Shown: positions 20,866 through 30,000 of the stretch, piece after piece | Layout: the number at the start of each line of letters is the position of its first letter | Numbering within the stretch: the stretch's first letter is position 1 | NCBI GenBank assembly: GCA_016286995.1 | Contig: JAEEVA010000027.1 | Location: forward strand, 1-40,369 | DNA length: 40,369 nucleotides | Reading direction: 5' to 3' | Source of the DNA: Prevotella sp. | GTDB lineage: Bacteria; Bacteroidota; Bacteroidia; Bacteroidales; Bacteroidaceae | Program-made: the position numbers and the translations under genes | Notes under the pieces: model-generated | The model's database searches: none | Told to the model about the DNA's origin: nothing | What the model saw: the letters and a program-made list of their open reading frames with translations, nothing else

Positions 20866-21888
20866 TTACCTCTGTACACGGCCGTTAGCATTACCACCAG
20901 CGAGAGACTCAACCTCGTCAACACCTACCAGGTTGAAGTCACCGTTAATCGTGTGCTTCAGAGCAGAAGCAGCAACAGCAAACTCAAGAGCCTCGCCCTG
21001 GGTCGGCTTGGTCAGCAGACCATGAATCAGACCACCAGAGAACGAGTCACCACCACCTACGCGGTCGATGATAGGATTGATTTCGTAACGCTTTGACTGA
21101 TAGAACTCCTTGCCATCGTAGATAAGAGCCTTCCAACCATTGAACGTAGCAGAGAAGCTCTCACGCAGGGTAGAAACGACATACTTGAAGCCAAACTCCT
21201 TCATCATCTGCTTGAAGATGCCCTCGTAGCCGCTGGCATCGGTCTGGCCACCCTCGACATCAGCATCGGGCTTGAAGCCCAGGCAGAGCTCTGCATCCTC
21301 TTCGTTACCGATACATACATCGACATACTTCATCAAGGGACGCATGATGGAGATAGCCTTCTCGCTGGTCCACAGCTTCTTGCGGAAGTTAAGGTCAACC
21401 GATACGGTGACACCATGACGCTTAGCAGCCTCACAAGCGAGCTTGGTCAATTCGGCAGCCTTGTCAGAGATAGCGGGTGTGATACCACTCCAGTGGAACC
21501 AAGCAGCTCCCTCCATAATAGCATCGAAGTCGAAGTCCTTGGGATCGGCTTCAGCGATAGAACTGTGAGCACGGTCGTAGATAACCTTTGAAGGACGCAT
21601 CGAAGCACCGGTCTCTGCATAGTAAAGACCAACACGGTCACCACCACGGGCGATGAACTGCGTGTTGACACCATAGCGGCGCAATGCGTTTACTGCAATC
21701 TGACCAATCTCGTGCTTGGGCAGCTTTGAAACGAAGTAAGCCTCGTGACCATAGTTAGCCACGCTGACGGCTACGTTTGCCTCACCACCACCAGGGATGA
21801 TGCGGAATGACTCACTCTGAATGAAACGGTCGTTGCCCATGGGCGACAGGCGAAGCATAATCTCGCCTAATGTTACAATTTTTGCCAT
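20866..21888 (-). CDS. kdgK: 2-dehydro-3-deoxygluconokinase (KDG kinase, PfkB family)
   Basis: Phosphorylates 2-keto-3-deoxygluconate to KDPG, the step before the aldolase of the same operon, in the breakdown of galacturonate/glucuronate from pectin and related glycans. The 340-residue protein has the PfkB opening VTLGEIMLRLSP, the substrate-site GGGEANVAVSVANYG (33-47), the FHWSG strand, VDLNFRKKLW (164-173) and the anion hole with catalytic D281 in DRVGGGDSFSGG. Length and motifs are normal. It is first in the operon, with a well-formed promoter at 21931-21962 about 45 nt before the ATG. Confidence 0.95.
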   Translation of the reverse strand: MAKIVTLGEIMLRLSPMGNDRFIQSESFRIIPGGGEANVAVSVANYGHEAYFVSKLPKHEIGQIAVNALRRYGVNTQFIARGGDRVGLYYAETGASMRPSKVIYDRAHSSIAEADPKDFDFDAIMEGAAWFHWSGITPAISDKAAELTKLACEAAKRHGVTVSVDLNFRKKLWTSEKAISIMRPLMKYVDVCIGNEEDAELCLGFKPDADVEGGQTDASGYEGIFKQMMKEFGFKYVVSTLRESFSATFNGWKALIYDGKEFYQSKRYEINPIIDRVGGGDSFSGGLIHGLLTKPTQGEALEFAVAASALKHTINGDFNLVGVDEVESLAGGNANGRVQR

Positions 21889-21930
21889 TTGTTTTAGTAT
21901 TGTATTAAAAGATGTTTGAGTATTTCGCTA

Positions 21931-21962
21931 CAAAGATACGCTAAAATTTCCGAACTGCCAAA
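21931..21962 (-). promoter_or_regulatory. Promoter of the kdgK operon
   Basis: Minus strand: -33 TTTG (21962-21959), 20-nt spacer, -7 TATCTTTG (21938-21931). The start codon is 42 nt downstream. Confidence 0.8.
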
Positions 21963-22007
21963 GGAATTACCAAAATAATGGTTAAAACATTGCTGAAACG
22001 TTTACGT

Positions 22008-22976
22008 TCACACATTCTCTGTTCCACAATGTGGACACCTGCCTTTCTGACGTATTGGACGCCCACAATGTCCACAACTGAACGGATGGTGGGCACGCTG
22101 GAAGAACACACGCAGGGCAAGAACCACATAGACAACAAGCAAGGGGTAACCAATGTAATACAGCGTGGAAATGCTGAATAGCACATAGTCAACAGCACAC
22201 ACGGCAGCCAAGCCGGCCATATAGAGAATGGCATCGGCACCGGACAGATGACGCAATATATCGTCGACAACGGCGACTCCGACAATGATGACGGCCCAGA
22301 CAGAGGCTACAAAGAGTCCCAGATGGAACGGCAGGGCAAAAGGATTCAATGAGGGATGGTAGTAGAAATGCCGCCACGACTCTGCACCAAACATCTGAAT
22401 GCCAGCATACAGTGTGGCAGAAGCCGACAACAGCAGACAAAGCAATGTGGGATAGATGGAGTCGATATCGTTGAAGTGGACAATATATGCCCGCCGACGA
22501 AGCAGGCGACGCATGGCATAGAAGCTGCCAACAACGACAAGCAAGGCCAGGAAGATGAGCAGGTGGGTGTTGGAAAACACATCAATGAACTGCGATATCG
22601 GATCATCGGGTGAGACACCCTGCAGCAATTCACTCTCATGAATCCATCCTTGGGTAATCTGGTCACGGGCCACCTTCACCCATATCGAGTCGATTGTATC
22701 ATTAGGAACAGTCTTTATCTCTGCTACCACAATCCGCTCACCCTTCGTCACATACATGGTATCAAAAGCCATATCACCAATGGCGTCGGCCAGTGGCAGG
22801 CTGGAAGCATTGACCACAAAATTATAATTCTGCGTATAGTGATGTGTGGTAGAGAAAGATATAGAATCTATCTGCTGCTTGGTCAAATCCCAGGCATCAG
22901 GAGTCTGCTGACCATGATTGTAACAAGATGTCAACGTCAGCAGCAGTAAAAGCAGGTAACAGCTAACTCTCCGCAT
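22008..22976 (-). CDS. Membrane lipoprotein with C-terminal zinc ribbon
   Basis: A 322-residue protein of no named family known to me. It opens with a lipoprotein signal (LLLLLLTLTSC, cysteine 18), followed by a region of about 110 residues, probably outside the membrane. A membrane segment at about 138-155, a basic patch (RRLLRRR) and three or four further hydrophobic segments come next. It ends in a zinc ribbon, CGHCGRPIRQKGRCPHCG (about 301-318). Its start overlaps the U32 gene by 14 nt. It is the last gene of the long leftward operon, and the zinc ribbon recalls those of the signalling genes upstream. Function unknown. Confidence 0.75.
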   Translation of the reverse strand: MRRVSCYLLLLLLTLTSCYNHGQQTPDAWDLTKQQIDSISFSTTHHYTQNYNFVVNASSLPLADAIGDMAFDTMYVTKGERIVVAEIKTVPNDTIDSIWVKVARDQITQGWIHESELLQGVSPDDPISQFIDVFSNTHLLIFLALLVVVGSFYAMRRLLRRRAYIVHFNDIDSIYPTLLCLLLSASATLYAGIQMFGAESWRHFYYHPSLNPFALPFHLGLFVASVWAVIIVGVAVVDDILRHLSGADAILYMAGLAAVCAVDYVLFSISTLYYIGYPLLVVYVVLALRVFFQRAHHPFSCGHCGRPIRQKGRCPHCGTENV

Positions 22977-24786
22977 AGACGTTCATCTGACAATGTTTAC
23001 AATCGAATTCAAGACGGAATAGCCGTCCGTCTCCCAGACGCAACATGAGGGGCTCGGACCAGTCGGGCTTTACACCGCCATGACGTACACAACGGCCTAA
23101 GGCATAACGCAGACAATGGCGGCATTGCATGAGAGGGCCATGACCACCCTTCAATTCATAAGCAGACACATCCCGTACACCATAAAACTGCCGTGACAAA
23201 CGGTTGGCGATGTTATACATATAGGGTTCTGGGTAACGAGGTACGTGGGTCGGTATCGTCGAGGTACGTTGGTCGGCACCGTCGAGGTACGTAGGTCGAG
23301 CCCGTCGACCTTTATCCTCGTCGGACTCGGTCATCAGCTTCGTGACTAACTGGCGTCGTAGTTCAGCCAAGAGACTGCTGGGGATGAAATAGTTGAAGTC
23401 AGCAGCCATCTCTACCCTACTACATTCGTATGGTGTGCCGCCTAACTTAGACAACTGCCGGACAATGTTTTCGCGTTGTGGCTTATCAGCCAGCTGATGT
23501 TCACAGGCAACACACGCCGTCACATCATTACTGCTAAGGCTGAAACCGTCAGCAGTAGGACTGAGTTTCAGGACAAGAGGTATCTTACGCTCTGCACTCT
23601 GTCGGCTCAGCTGACGTTCAAACTCCATATCATTGTTGCGGTAGAGTGCCATTCCCGGACGCAGATGGTGTGGCATCTGATGCGGAAAGAGGCGGTTGCC
23701 TTCTACGCGGTTGACGCGGAAGCCTTCCAATTCACGATCATCGTTGATAAAGCACAGGCCGTCGCCATTGGCAAAAGCCGCCGTACCAGCAACATTCAAT
23801 GAGTCGCGGCGTATCTCCTTAACCTTTCCCACATACTCTCCCATCGCCTTCGGGGTGTCAGGCGAAGCAATGTCAGGTTGACGGCCATTCAGGAAATATG
23901 TTGTAAAACCCCTGTTGAAAGTCTTCTTCAGATTCGGCGTAAAAGAATAGCGAACATCCCCCCTTGACGCTCTTTGGTATTTCTCAGAATTTCGGGCAAT
24001 AATGGCATTCAATTGCTGGCTATACGCTGTCACGACATTCTTGACATAGCCGGCATCCTTCAGTCGCCCTTCTATCTTGAACGACGTGGCACCAGCCTCT
24101 ATCAGCTGGTCCAACTGGTTAAGACGATTCATGTCTTTTAATGATAACAGATGGCGCTGGTGTTCCAGTTCACGGCCATTGGCATCAAGCAGATCAAACT
24201 TCATACGGCAGAACTGGGCACACTCGCCACGATTGGCAGAGCGTTTGAAGCAATACTGTGAGGCATAACACAAGCCACTATAGCTGACACATAATGCGCC
24301 ATGCACAAAGACTTCCAGTTCAACATCAGGTACCTGACGATGAATCTCTGCTATCTCGTCAACAGATAACTCACGAGCAAGTACCACCCTGCTGAATCCG
24401 ATATCATGCAGCCAACGTACCTTCTCAGCAGTACGATTGTCTGTCTGCGTAGAAGCATGAAGAGCAATAGGCGGCAGAGGCATCTGCAAGATGCCCATAT
24501 CTTGTACGAGAATGGCGTCGACACCCACATCGTAAAGCTGCTGAATGAGCTGTTGGGTTGCTTCGAGTTCAACATCATAAATAACAGTATTGACTGTCAC
24601 ATAGACCTTTACGCCAAAAGGATGGGCATACTGGCACAACTGACGGATGTCATCGACACTATTCCCCACCGCAGCACGTGCACCAAAGCGCGGTGCTCCA
24701 ATGTAAACAGCATCAGCCCCATGATCAACGGCAGCTATGCCGCACTCCAGATTCTTGGCGGGAGCCAACAGTTCAAGTTGTGTCAT
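22963..24786 (-). CDS. U32 family protein, RlhA-like (23S rRNA hydroxylation type)
   Basis: A 607-residue U32 protein. Although called peptidases, the better-known bacterial members (RlhA, TrhP) hydroxylate rRNA or tRNA bases. The length and the C-terminal extension after residue about 320 favour the RlhA subgroup. Visible features are LELLAPAKNLECGIAAVDHG, the ADAVYIGAPRFGARA strand, ELEVFVHGALCVSYSGLCYA and the cysteine cluster SANRGECAQFCR, expected to bind an iron-sulfur cluster, plus a cysteine-rich C-terminus (CRHCLRYALGRC, CKHC). A three-unit 23-bp tandem repeat lies inside the gene (23237-23305). It starts 9 nt after metA and overlaps the next gene by 14 nt, in one operon. Confidence 0.88.
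   Translation of the reverse strand: MTQLELLAPAKNLECGIAAVDHGADAVYIGAPRFGARAAVGNSVDDIRQLCQYAHPFGVKVYVTVNTVIYDVELEATQQLIQQLYDVGVDAILVQDMGILQMPLPPIALHASTQTDNRTAEKVRWLHDIGFSRVVLARELSVDEIAEIHRQVPDVELEVFVHGALCVSYSGLCYASQYCFKRSANRGECAQFCRMKFDLLDANGRELEHQRHLLSLKDMNRLNQLDQLIEAGATSFKIEGRLKDAGYVKNVVTAYSQQLNAIIARNSEKYQRASRGDVRYSFTPNLKKTFNRGFTTYFLNGRQPDIASPDTPKAMGEYVGKVKEIRRDSLNVAGTAAFANGDGLCFINDDRELEGFRVNRVEGNRLFPHQMPHHLRPGMALYRNNDMEFERQLSRQSAERKIPLVLKLSPTADGFSLSSNDVTACVACEHQLADKPQRENIVRQLSKLGGTPYECSRVEMAADFNYFIPSSLLAELRRQLVTKLMTESDEDKGRRARPTYLDGADQRTSTIPTHVPRYPEPYMYNIANRLSRQFYGVRDVSAYELKGGHGPLMQCRHCLRYALGRCVRHGGVKPDWSEPLMLRLGDGRLFRLEFDCKHCQMNVYAES
23237..23305. repeat. 23-bp tandem repeat, three units, inside the U32 gene
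   Basis: Units 23237-23259, 23260-23282 and 23283-23305, each CGAGGTACGT-x-GGTCG plus a short variable end. Three units make 69 bp, so the frame holds. Gain or loss of one unit would break it. It encodes the stretch from ARPTYLDGADQRTSTIPTHV onward. Confidence 0.85.
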
Positions 24787-24795
24787 CCGTCTTAA

Positions 24796-25713
24796 CTACT
24801 TAATCTCGTTGATATCGTATGGAGTTTCCTGATAGACGTAATAGTTAATCCAATTGGAATATAACAAGTTGGCATGGGCACGCCAAGTACAGACAGGTCC
24901 CTTGTCCGGATTGTCGCCCCGATAATAGTTACAGGGCAGGTCAACATCATCGCGCACATCCTTGTCACGCTTGTACTCGTTATCGAGTGTGTTGGGGGCA
25001 TACTCCAGATGACCCGTGATAAAGAACTCACGACCTCCACGTGCCATCACCATAGACACGCCACACTCCGGCGATTCAGCTATCAGCTGCAAGTCAGGAC
25101 ACTTCAGAATGTCGTCGCGATGCACCTCCGTATGACGGCTATGAGGCATTTGGAACACATCGTCAAAGCCTCGGAAGATTGGCAGCATGGGTTCTAGAGG
25201 CTGCTGCGGAAACACACCAAACATCTTCTTCGGCAGCGGATATTTCGGAATGCCATAGTAATAATAGAGTCCGGCCTGAGCGGCCCAACAGATATACAGC
25301 GTACTAGTGACATGCGTCCTGGCCCATTCAAAAATCTGCTTCATTTCCGGCCAGTAGGTGACCTCCTCAAAGTCGAGCTGTTCGACAGGAGCTCCCGTAA
25401 TAATCATGCCGTCATACTTCTCGAGCTTCATCTCTTCGAAATCACGATAGAACATCATCATGTGTTCGATGGGGGTGTTCTTCGGCGTATGGCTTTTCAG
25501 CTTCATAAAGTGAATCTCCATCTGAAGCGGTGTATTCGACAGCAATCGGACAAGATCTGTCTCTGTGGTAATCTTCAACGGCATCAAGTTGAGAATGGCA
25601 ATACGCAACGGACGAATATCCTGCATGTGAGCACGCGAATCGTCCATCACAAAGATATTCTCCTTCTTCAGCAGCTCAATGGCCGGTAACTTATCTGGTA
25701 ATCTAAGAGGCAT
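24796..25713 (-). CDS. metA: Homoserine O-acyltransferase (MetA family, probably acetyl-specific)
   Basis: Activates homoserine for methionine synthesis. The 305-residue protein has the family's catalytic C142 (YICWAAQAG), H235 and E237 (TGHLEY), and the conserved MDDSRAHMQDIRPLRIAILN start. Residue 111 in GAPVEQLDFEEV is glutamate. In this family Glu111 is reported to favour acetyl-CoA, whereas Gly111 (as in E. coli) favours succinyl-CoA, so O-acetylhomoserine is the likely product. The start overlaps the end of the PP2C gene by 11 nt, and the U32 gene follows after 9 nt, so it is transcribed with the phosphorylation genes. No methionine-linked riboswitch is visible, and none would be expected inside an operon. 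Confidence 0.93.
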   Translation of the reverse strand: MPLRLPDKLPAIELLKKENIFVMDDSRAHMQDIRPLRIAILNLMPLKITTETDLVRLLSNTPLQMEIHFMKLKSHTPKNTPIEHMMMFYRDFEEMKLEKYDGMIITGAPVEQLDFEEVTYWPEMKQIFEWARTHVTSTLYICWAAQAGLYYYYGIPKYPLPKKMFGVFPQQPLEPMLPIFRGFDDVFQMPHSRHTEVHRDDILKCPDLQLIAESPECGVSMVMARGGREFFITGHLEYAPNTLDNEYKRDKDVRDDVDLPCNYYRGDNPDKGPVCTWRAHANLLYSNWINYYVYQETPYDINEIK

Positions 25714-26464
25714 TGGAATCTTCTACTTTAATCATACATACTGACACATTGTCGAAACCGCCGGCACTGATGGCAGCTTCACACAATTCACTGGCATTGG
25801 CATTGTGGGCCATCAGGCGTTCTATGTCTTCATCGGCAACCATGTCGTTCAGACCGTCGGAACACAGCATATAGACATCACCTGAAAAGACATCAGCCGC
25901 AAAATCAAACAAATCGATATACGAAAACGCATCACCGCCGCCAATGCAATTAGTAAGAATGTTCGAATGGCGTGCTTCTCCCTTCAGAGTATTCAGTGAG
26001 TGGTCAACTGTGAGTTGCTTGAGCCTGCCATCACGGAAACGATAGAGACGGCTGTCACCACAGTTAATCCAGTAATATTTCTTATTGTAATAGATGATGC
26101 CAACCAGAGTAGTCCCCATATTAGCCATCTCAGGGTTGACATGTCCCTTTGACTCTAATGCATTGTTGACGGAGGCAAGCCAGTCTGTCATGGTTTCTTT
26201 GAGTTCTGCAAAAGTCAGATTACATGGAAGGTCGCTGATGTAAAATTTCAGATTCTCCAAGACGTCTGAGCTTGCTACCTCACCGGCATTATGTCCTCCC
26301 ATTCCATCAGCTAATGCTATCACGAAACGGTCGACGCTGTCTGTCGTAAAGGCCTTTTCACAGGCATCATTACGTATAAAGCAATCATGCACCAGAATCA
26401 TGTCCTCATTATTGAGCCTGACGCATCCCACATGACTTGCTGCCGATATATTAATTTTACTCAT
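25703..26464 (-). CDS. PP2C-type Ser/Thr protein phosphatase
   Basis: A 253-residue metal-dependent phosphatase, the eraser of the kinase-FHA circuit. Metal-binding and catalytic motifs are all visible: NNED (18-21), LADGMGGHNAGEVAS (51-65) with D53, GDSRLYR (136-142), CSDGLNDMV (201-209) with D203, and GGFDNVSV (235-242) with D238. It has no membrane segment, so it is cytoplasmic. The gene lies 33 nt after the FHA gene and overlaps metA. It should remove phosphate from targets of the kinase two genes upstream, or from the kinase itself. Confidence 0.93.
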   Translation of the reverse strand: MSKINISAASHVGCVRLNNEDMILVHDCFIRNDACEKAFTTDSVDRFVIALADGMGGHNAGEVASSDVLENLKFYISDLPCNLTFAELKETMTDWLASVNNALESKGHVNPEMANMGTTLVGIIYYNKKYYWINCGDSRLYRFRDGRLKQLTVDHSLNTLKGEARHSNILTNCIGGGDAFSYIDLFDFAADVFSGDVYMLCSDGLNDMVADEDIERLMAHNANASELCEAAISAGGFDNVSVCMIKVEDSNAS

Positions 26465-26497
26465 TGTTTCCTTTATACCTTATTATATAATATAAGG

Positions 26498-27073
26498 CTA
26501 ATTGATAGTGACCTGCAGATTGATGTTCGCCAGAGTAACAATGTCGCCACTCTTGATAGACATTGGAATGTCTGGTAACAAGTCACGTTGATTGAGTTTC
26601 GTACCGTTCGATGAATGCTTGTCAATGATGTTCCAACCTGTATCAGGCTTGTAAATCAGCTGGGCATGAACACCGGAGATGAACATATTACCCTCAAACA
26701 ATTGAGTATATGGTCCTTGTCGGCGACCAATGATAGCACCGTTGACACCAATCATACGGATGTCAAGGCTGGGATTATAGAGTGTCAGCGTGGGCAAGCC
26801 ACCAGGACTTGCCATGGGACTCTGGGCATCAGCACGTTTGGAGGCATTCGTTCCATAGGTCAAGAGACTTGGACTGTCATCCTGTGACTTTTGTGGTCCT
26901 TTACGCTGTTCCATCATTTCGTCAACACTAATCATCAGTCCACCGCAATAGGTACAACGCCGTCCCATGCCGGCACGTCCGCAACTACTGCAGTAGACCA
27001 GTTCCTGACCACACTGATCACAAAAGTGAGAGTCGTCTTCTATCTCTTCTTTACAACTTGGGCAAATAATCAT
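26498..27073 (-). CDS. Zinc-ribbon FHA-domain protein
   Basis: A 191-residue adaptor. N-terminal zinc ribbons are CPSC/CDQC (4-21) and CSSC/CTYC (28-43). After a flexible linker comes an FHA domain (about 95-190) with the phosphothreonine-binding residues in place: IIGRRQ (114-119), S133-x2-H136 (SGVHAQ) and N156-G-T158. FHA domains bind phosphothreonine peptides, so it is the reader of the circuit. The start overlaps the AAA gene by four bases (ATGA), which implies coupled translation and probably a complex. No secretion genes are present, unlike T6SS clusters with FHA and kinase. Confidence 0.92.
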   Translation of the reverse strand: MIICPSCKEEIEDDSHFCDQCGQELVYCSSCGRAGMGRRCTYCGGLMISVDEMMEQRKGPQKSQDDSPSLLTYGTNASKRADAQSPMASPGGLPTLTLYNPSLDIRMIGVNGAIIGRRQGPYTQLFEGNMFISGVHAQLIYKPDTGWNIIDKHSSNGTKLNQRDLLPDIPMSIKSGDIVTLANINLQVTIN

Positions 27074-30000
27074 ATCGTATCTTTAATATCTTCTGGCATA
27101 ATCAACTGATAAGTCTCGGGAGTAATCATAGAGGCATCCATCTGACTGACTCGCATCGAGAGTTGCTGAATGGTCTGGTCGAGCATGTTACGCATTTCCC
27201 GGGCATTGCCAAAGGAGTTCTTCTTGCTGACCACCATACGGCAGATGACATCCATGAGTTTGAATTCTGCCTCCGGCGACAGACGATAGCTGTCCTTCGA
27301 AGCCATCTTCTTGTAGATTGCCAACAACTCGTCTTCATTATAGTCGTCGATGTGCATCTTGTGTGAGAAACGGCTGGCCAATCCAGGATTGACGGCAAGG
27401 AATGTCTCCATCTCATCCCTGTATCCGGCAGCAATGACCACAAACTTACCACGGTCGTCTTCCATACGCTTCATCAATGTATCAATGGCCTCCTTACCGT
27501 ATTGGTCATTATCAGCCGACAACGTATAGGCCTCATCGATGAACAGGATGCCACCCATCGCCTTGTCACACATGTTGTTGACAATCTTCGGCGTTTCACC
27601 CATATACTTGCCAACCAATGTAGCACGGCTGGACTCTATGACACGGCTGGTAGGAAGAATCTCCATAGCCTGAAGGATTTCACCCATCTTACGAGCTATT
27701 GACGTCTTACCTGTTCCAGGATTACCTGTCAGGATGAAGTTCATCGACATTTGCTGTACCTTACCGGCACCCATAGCGGCACGCTGTTTCATAAACATGC
27801 TCTGTACTGCCAGACGGCGTATCATGTTCTTAACGGAACGCATACCGATGAAATCGTCGAGTTCGTTGAGTACCTCATCCAGAGGACGTGCCTGCTCGCT
27901 TTGAGCCATTGGCAGGTCAGCACTGGTGATGCGGTACATATCCTCGTCCTTGAAATCAGGATTGCCCATCATACTCACGAGACGCTGGCTCTGTTTCTCA
28001 ACAGCCTGATCGAAGATGCGACGGGCCTCGCGGGCATTACCGAAGTTCTTGTCGCGACGCAGATAGAGCTGTTCGAACTGTCGGTGAATGGCACCCTGCG
28101 TCTCCTCGTCAACTGTGAAGTTCTTACCCTTGGCCAGATTGATGAATATCTCAGTGAGTTCGTCGGGCGTATAGTCATCGAAATGAATCGTTTGGGTGAA
28201 GCGGCTCTTCAAGCCTGGGTTGGTATCGATAAAGTCGTGCATCTGGTCGGTATAGCCGGCTACGATACAGATGAACTTGCCACGATCATCTTCCAAACGT
28301 TTCAACAGTGTGTCAATAGCCTCCGAACCAAAACTGTCCTGGTCATTCGACTTCAACGTGTAAGCCTCATCAATGAAAAGCACACCACCCATTGCCGAAT
28401 CAATGAGCTGATTAGTCTTGATGGCCGTCTGCCCAGAGAAGCCAGCAACGAGCTTGCTACGGTCAGCCTCTATCAGCTGTCCTCGGGACAAGATACCCAG
28501 CGTGCGGAATACGTCGGCCATAATGCGGGCTACAGTAGTCTTACCCGTACCAGGATTACCTGTGAACACATAGTGCTTGCCTTGGAACGTATTTGTCTCG
28601 CCACGACGAATCTGCAGGTTGAGGAAAGCGGCCAGATTACTGATTTCCTTCTTGACACCTGCCAGTCCCACCAGTCCGTCGAGTTTGGACAGACAGTCCT
28701 TATAGTCAACGGCTTTGGGTGCCTCATAAGGTATGTCAGCCACATCGATGGTCATCAGTTCCTCGTTTGTCATTGTCGAGATGTTACCCTTCTGTAGGCG
28801 CTCTGCCTGGCGTGAACATATTTTGTCGAACAGCTGACGCATAGTACGTCCATTGGCAAAATCCTTATCACGTGAATTATACAGCTCGGTAATCATCTTC
28901 AATGTCAGTTCCCCGGCATCCTTCGTAAACTCGTACTTCTTCTCCTTGGCAAAGACCTGCATGATCTGGAACAGCTGATCAGGATTGTAGTCTTCGATAT
29001 TGAGGAAATAGCTGAAACGGCTACGGAAGCCAACATTGATACGGAACAGATTATCCATTTCCTGACGATAGCCGGCAGCAATCACCACAAACTTACCGCG
29101 GTCGTCCTCCATACGTTTCATCAGCTGTTCCAAAGCTTGTGCTCCCTGATTGTCGCGTTCGCCGCTCTGGCTCAACGGTGCCAGTGTATAGGCCTCGTCA
29201 ACAAAGAGGATGCCGCCCATGGCCTTGTCGCAAAGGCGGTCTACGACCTTTGGTGTCTCGCCCTGATAGGGACTGACCATCTTAGAACGATCTACCTCAA
29301 CCACATGTCCGCTATCCAAATAACCAATAGATTCCAATATCTCACCCAATTTGCGGGCAATGGTGGTCTTACCTGTTCCAGGATTACCCGTCAGCACGAT
29401 ATGTATACCGGCCTTCTCCTGCTCACCCAATCCTCGCTGGGCACGCTGTACGCTGTTATGTACGGAATAAGCAATCTCGCGGACGGCCTTCTTCACTTCG
29501 TCCATGCCGATATAGTGATTGAGGTCGCTAAGGATATCCTCTAATGTGCGCTCTTCGGGTACGTAGCCCCTGATATCCTGTTCTTCTACCATGACAGCCT
29601 CAGCACCTCTGCTGATAAACGAAGTAAAGATGTCCTCAGCCGTTTTGATAGCCACATGAGCATAGCCGAACGTGTCATCCTTAATCTTCACCTGATATTG
29701 GAAGAACCGCAACAATTTATGTTCGGCATTTGGACTATAGGCAGATATGCCATACTTGGTACGCAGCTCCTGCTTGCAGATATCACAAAGTTCCTGATAG
29801 CCCGGTGTGGGCAGCTTAAACGTATATTTGAATCGGTTCTGTGCTGCAGGATTGGCCGTCAGGAAGTCGTCAAGACCTTTAGGCAGACCGGCAATCATGA
29901 CGATGGGATTCTCATCCCACTTGTCCATCTCTACAAACAACTTGTCGAGCGGATTCACCTGGTTCGAATATCGGTCTGGCAACAGCTTCTGTACATTGTC

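Noticed and set aside
27751..28797. 348-codon + strand frame opposite the AAA gene
   Set aside because: Antisense shadow of intact AAA modules.
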